A program made the translations under genes and the position numbers. 14,544 nt of DNA, taken from positions 1 to 14,544 of the forward strand of contig CAYVBZ010000057.1 in the NCBI GenBank assembly GCA_964449835.1, read 5' to 3'. Position 1 is the stretch's first letter; the number at the start of each line of letters is the position of its first letter. This document shows, piece by piece, positions 13,264 to 14,544 of this stretch. Source of the stretch: JABDGC01 sp964449835 (lineage in GTDB: Bacteria; Pseudomonadota; Gammaproteobacteria; DSM-16500). The notes below the pieces were generated by a model, which did not search any database, was not told where the DNA came from, and saw only the letters and a program-made list of their open reading frames with translations.

Positions 13264-13422
13264 GAATTCATGGCACCACCTCTGAAATTTTCAAGCGTAG
13301 CCCAGAAGAAAAACCGCAGGCTGGGACCATCAGTATCTGATGAAAGTTTTAAAAGCTGATTCAAATATTAAGAAAAATAGAAATATGGCCAATTTATGAT
13401 TTTTTCAGTGCGATTGCCATGC

Positions 13423-13446
13423 CTATCATGCCAGTTAAAAGCATAG
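13423..13446 (+). repeat. 24-bp direct repeat, right copy (islet boundary)
   Basis: Identical to 10467-10490, 2956 bp away in the same orientation. Sequence on either side of the two copies differs. With the left copy it brackets the helicase stub, the F-box-like gene and the toxin-antitoxin pair. Confidence 0.85.
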
Positions 13447-13461
13447 CGGGCGTCGCATGCT
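13440..13461. repeat. Hairpin at the right repeat
   Basis: AGCAT-a-GCG (13440-13448) pairs with CGC-ATGCT (13454-13461): eight base pairs with one bulged A and a 5-nt loop. The left repeat copy lacks the second half, so the structure exists only at the right border. Confidence 0.4.
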
Positions 13462-13581
13462 AGGGCAAAGAGTGGCGAGGTTGCGCTTTCAAGGCCGCTG
13501 TTTCAGGATGAAAAATAAAATTAATCAAGGTATTAACTATCTCTCCGGTTCCATCCTAGCGACTTCTCCCCAGAGTTTCTG

Positions 13582-13587
13582 TATAAT
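13582..13587 (+). promoter_or_regulatory. -10 box of MFS transporter gene
   Basis: A perfect TATAAT lies 35 nt before the ATG. No good -35 box is found at 16-18 bp upstream. Confidence 0.45.
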
Positions 13588-13622
13588 CATAACGAATTTA
13601 ACGATCTCAAATCGGAATAAGC

Positions 13623-14544
13623 ATGACAGATTCAAACAATGCACCCAATCTAGAGTCCAGCACTTTTGTGCTGGAAGCCCCAGCACGAACTGTTCCGCAA
13701 ACGAGTTCCTTTGTGAGCGCAGGGTGGTTTGCCTGGGTGGTCTGTTTGCTTGGCGCTTTTTTTTATTGCTATGAATATCTTTTACGCACGATGCCGGGCA
13801 TCATGGAACCTGAACTCCGTCAGGCTTTTCAATTGGACTCCACCGCTTTTGGCAATTTAATGGGTTTCTATTATTACGCTTACACGCCAATGCAATTTCC
13901 CGTCGGTATTTTGATTGACCGCTACGGTCCAAGACGTTTGTTGATCCTGGCCTCTCTAATTTGCGCTAGCGGTTCCTCTCTTTTTTCGATGCAATCGAGC
14001 CTGATGATTTCACAGCTGGGGCGCTTCCTGGTGGGTTTTGGTTCCGCCTTTGCTTTTGTGGGTTTTTTAAAATTGGCCACTATTTGGCTGCATCCGAAAC
14101 GATTTGCTTTAATCTCCGGCCTCATCATGACCTTATGCATGTTGGGCGTTACGCAAGGCAATGTGTTAATCGCCTTTCTTTCAACGCACCACGGTTGGAA
14201 ACAAACAACCTTGCTCTTCGCGGCACTCGGCTTTGTGCTGGCGGCGGTAATGGCTTTGGTGATGCCAAAAAATAAATATGAATTTACTTCCTTTAACGGG
14301 GACACGTCCGTCGGTGATTTAAAAATGCTCTGCAAGGAAATGGTGAAGCTTTCGAAGAAACCCATTATTTGGGCGAATGGCTTAGTGGGCTGCTTGCTTT
14401 TTCTTTCCTTGTCTGGTTTTGCCGAGGCCTGGGGGGTTTCCTATTTTGAGCAGGGCCGGGGATATTCAAAAGAAATCTCTGTGCATTTGAATAATTTTGT
14501 TTTTTGGGGTTGGGCCGTCGGGGGACCTGTGATGGGCTGGGTCT
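13623..14544 (+). CDS. MFS transporter, partial (3' end outside window)
   Basis: The first 307 codons of a major facilitator superfamily carrier, cut by the window edge. After a polar cytoplasmic head (about 33 residues) come hydrophobic helices: the first at about 34-54, then EYLLRTMPGIMEPEL, a YYYAYTPMQFPVGILI helix, and the MFS motif A loop DRYGPRR (99-105). Then follow GRFLVGFGSAFAFVGFLKLATIW and a long central loop (about 215-245) between the two halves. This sequence style, with LRTMPGIM and the long FGSAFAFVG helix, is common in Legionella and Coxiella MFS proteins, some of which carry amino acids or nucleosides. The substrate here is not determinable. RBS is weak (GGAA, 8 nt). A -10 box at 13582 gives it its own promoter, just outside the right border of the islet. 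Confidence 0.9.
   Translation, partial: MTDSNNAPNLESSTFVLEAPARTVPQTSSFVSAGWFAWVVCLLGAFFYCYEYLLRTMPGIMEPELRQAFQLDSTAFGNLMGFYYYAYTPMQFPVGILIDRYGPRRLLILASLICASGSSLFSMQSSLMISQLGRFLVGFGSAFAFVGFLKLATIWLHPKRFALISGLIMTLCMLGVTQGNVLIAFLSTHHGWKQTTLLFAALGFVLAAVMALVMPKNKYEFTSFNGDTSVGDLKMLCKEMVKLSKKPIIWANGLVGCLLFLSLSGFAEAWGVSYFEQGRGYSKEISVHLNNFVFWGWAVGGPVMGWV

Larger units (their letters stand above)
13264..13622. other. Intergenic region after antitoxin
   Basis: About 360 bp with no firm gene. It contains a 29-codon ORF (ATG 13270, stop ending 13359) in the antitoxin frame just after its TAG. It also contains the right 24-bp repeat (13423-13446), a hairpin overlapping that repeat (13440-13461), and the likely -10 box of the MFS gene (13582-13587). 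A further open plus-strand frame from 13457 overlaps the MFS gene in another frame and looks like a shadow. Confidence 0.5.

Noticed and set aside
12396..13364. A 322-codon open frame on the minus strand.
   Set aside because: It lies wholly opposite the HigBA-type pair, which has clear family motifs, a promoter and RBS. The antisense product looks like no protein and has no RBS; it is a shadow.
13457..13774. A 105-codon plus-strand frame.
   Set aside because: Its second half overlaps the MFS gene in another frame, and its start shows no RBS.
1..14544. tRNA, rRNA, CRISPR array or intact insertion sequence.
   Set aside because: No cloverleaf, rRNA segment, regular spaced repeat array or complete transposase frame with inverted ends was seen on reading; a covariance-model scan was not possible.

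Overview
The window looks like accessory plus ordinary chromosome of a low-to-moderate GC gammaproteobacterium, most likely in or near the Legionellales (Legionella/Coxiella/Berkiella type). This is inference. It rests on a diverged F-box-like and ankyrin-like effector-type paralog family, an MFS carrier of the type common in these intracellular bacteria, and many secreted or lipoprotein-type small proteins. No rRNA, tRNA, CRISPR or complete insertion sequence was found.

Layout. 1-226 holds the 5' end and upstream region of an effector-like gene on the minus strand, cut by the window edge. 451-2325 encodes a heavy-metal P1B-type ATPase. 2488-4950 encodes a FadL-type outer-membrane channel and, 15 nt later, a polytopic inner-membrane protein. 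The latter gene carries ten Ns followed by a near-perfect Illumina adapter (4742-4775), so its sequence there is an assembly artefact. 5008-5863 holds a 25-residue membrane microprotein and glyoxalase II (gloB). 5952-7635 holds a secreted DUF995-like protein, a terminator or attenuator, an exported beta-carbonic anhydrase and a 2H-phosphoesterase-like protein. 7771-8430 is a HAD phosphatase with its own promoter. 8500-9453 is a lipoprotein ending in a CxxCH haem-type motif. On the minus strand, 9466-10305 holds a Skp/OmpH-family protein and a small lipoprotein.

10467-13446 reads as an islet. It is bracketed by two identical 24-bp direct repeats. It contains the C-terminal stub of an SF2 helicase, a 508-codon F-box/ankyrin-like protein whose 5' end and promoter are an inverted copy of those at the window start, a tryptophan-rich open stretch that may be a gene remnant, and a HigB/HigA-type toxin-antitoxin pair with its own promoter and a candidate operator. 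From 13623 to the end runs the first 307 codons of an MFS transporter.

Functionally the core part covers metal export, hydrophobic uptake, methylglyoxal detoxification, CO2/bicarbonate exchange in the periplasm and envelope maintenance. The most unusual part is the repeat-bracketed islet together with the inverted paralog pair. That pair could allow inversion of the 10.8 kb between its members and may explain why the sequence stops at position 1.
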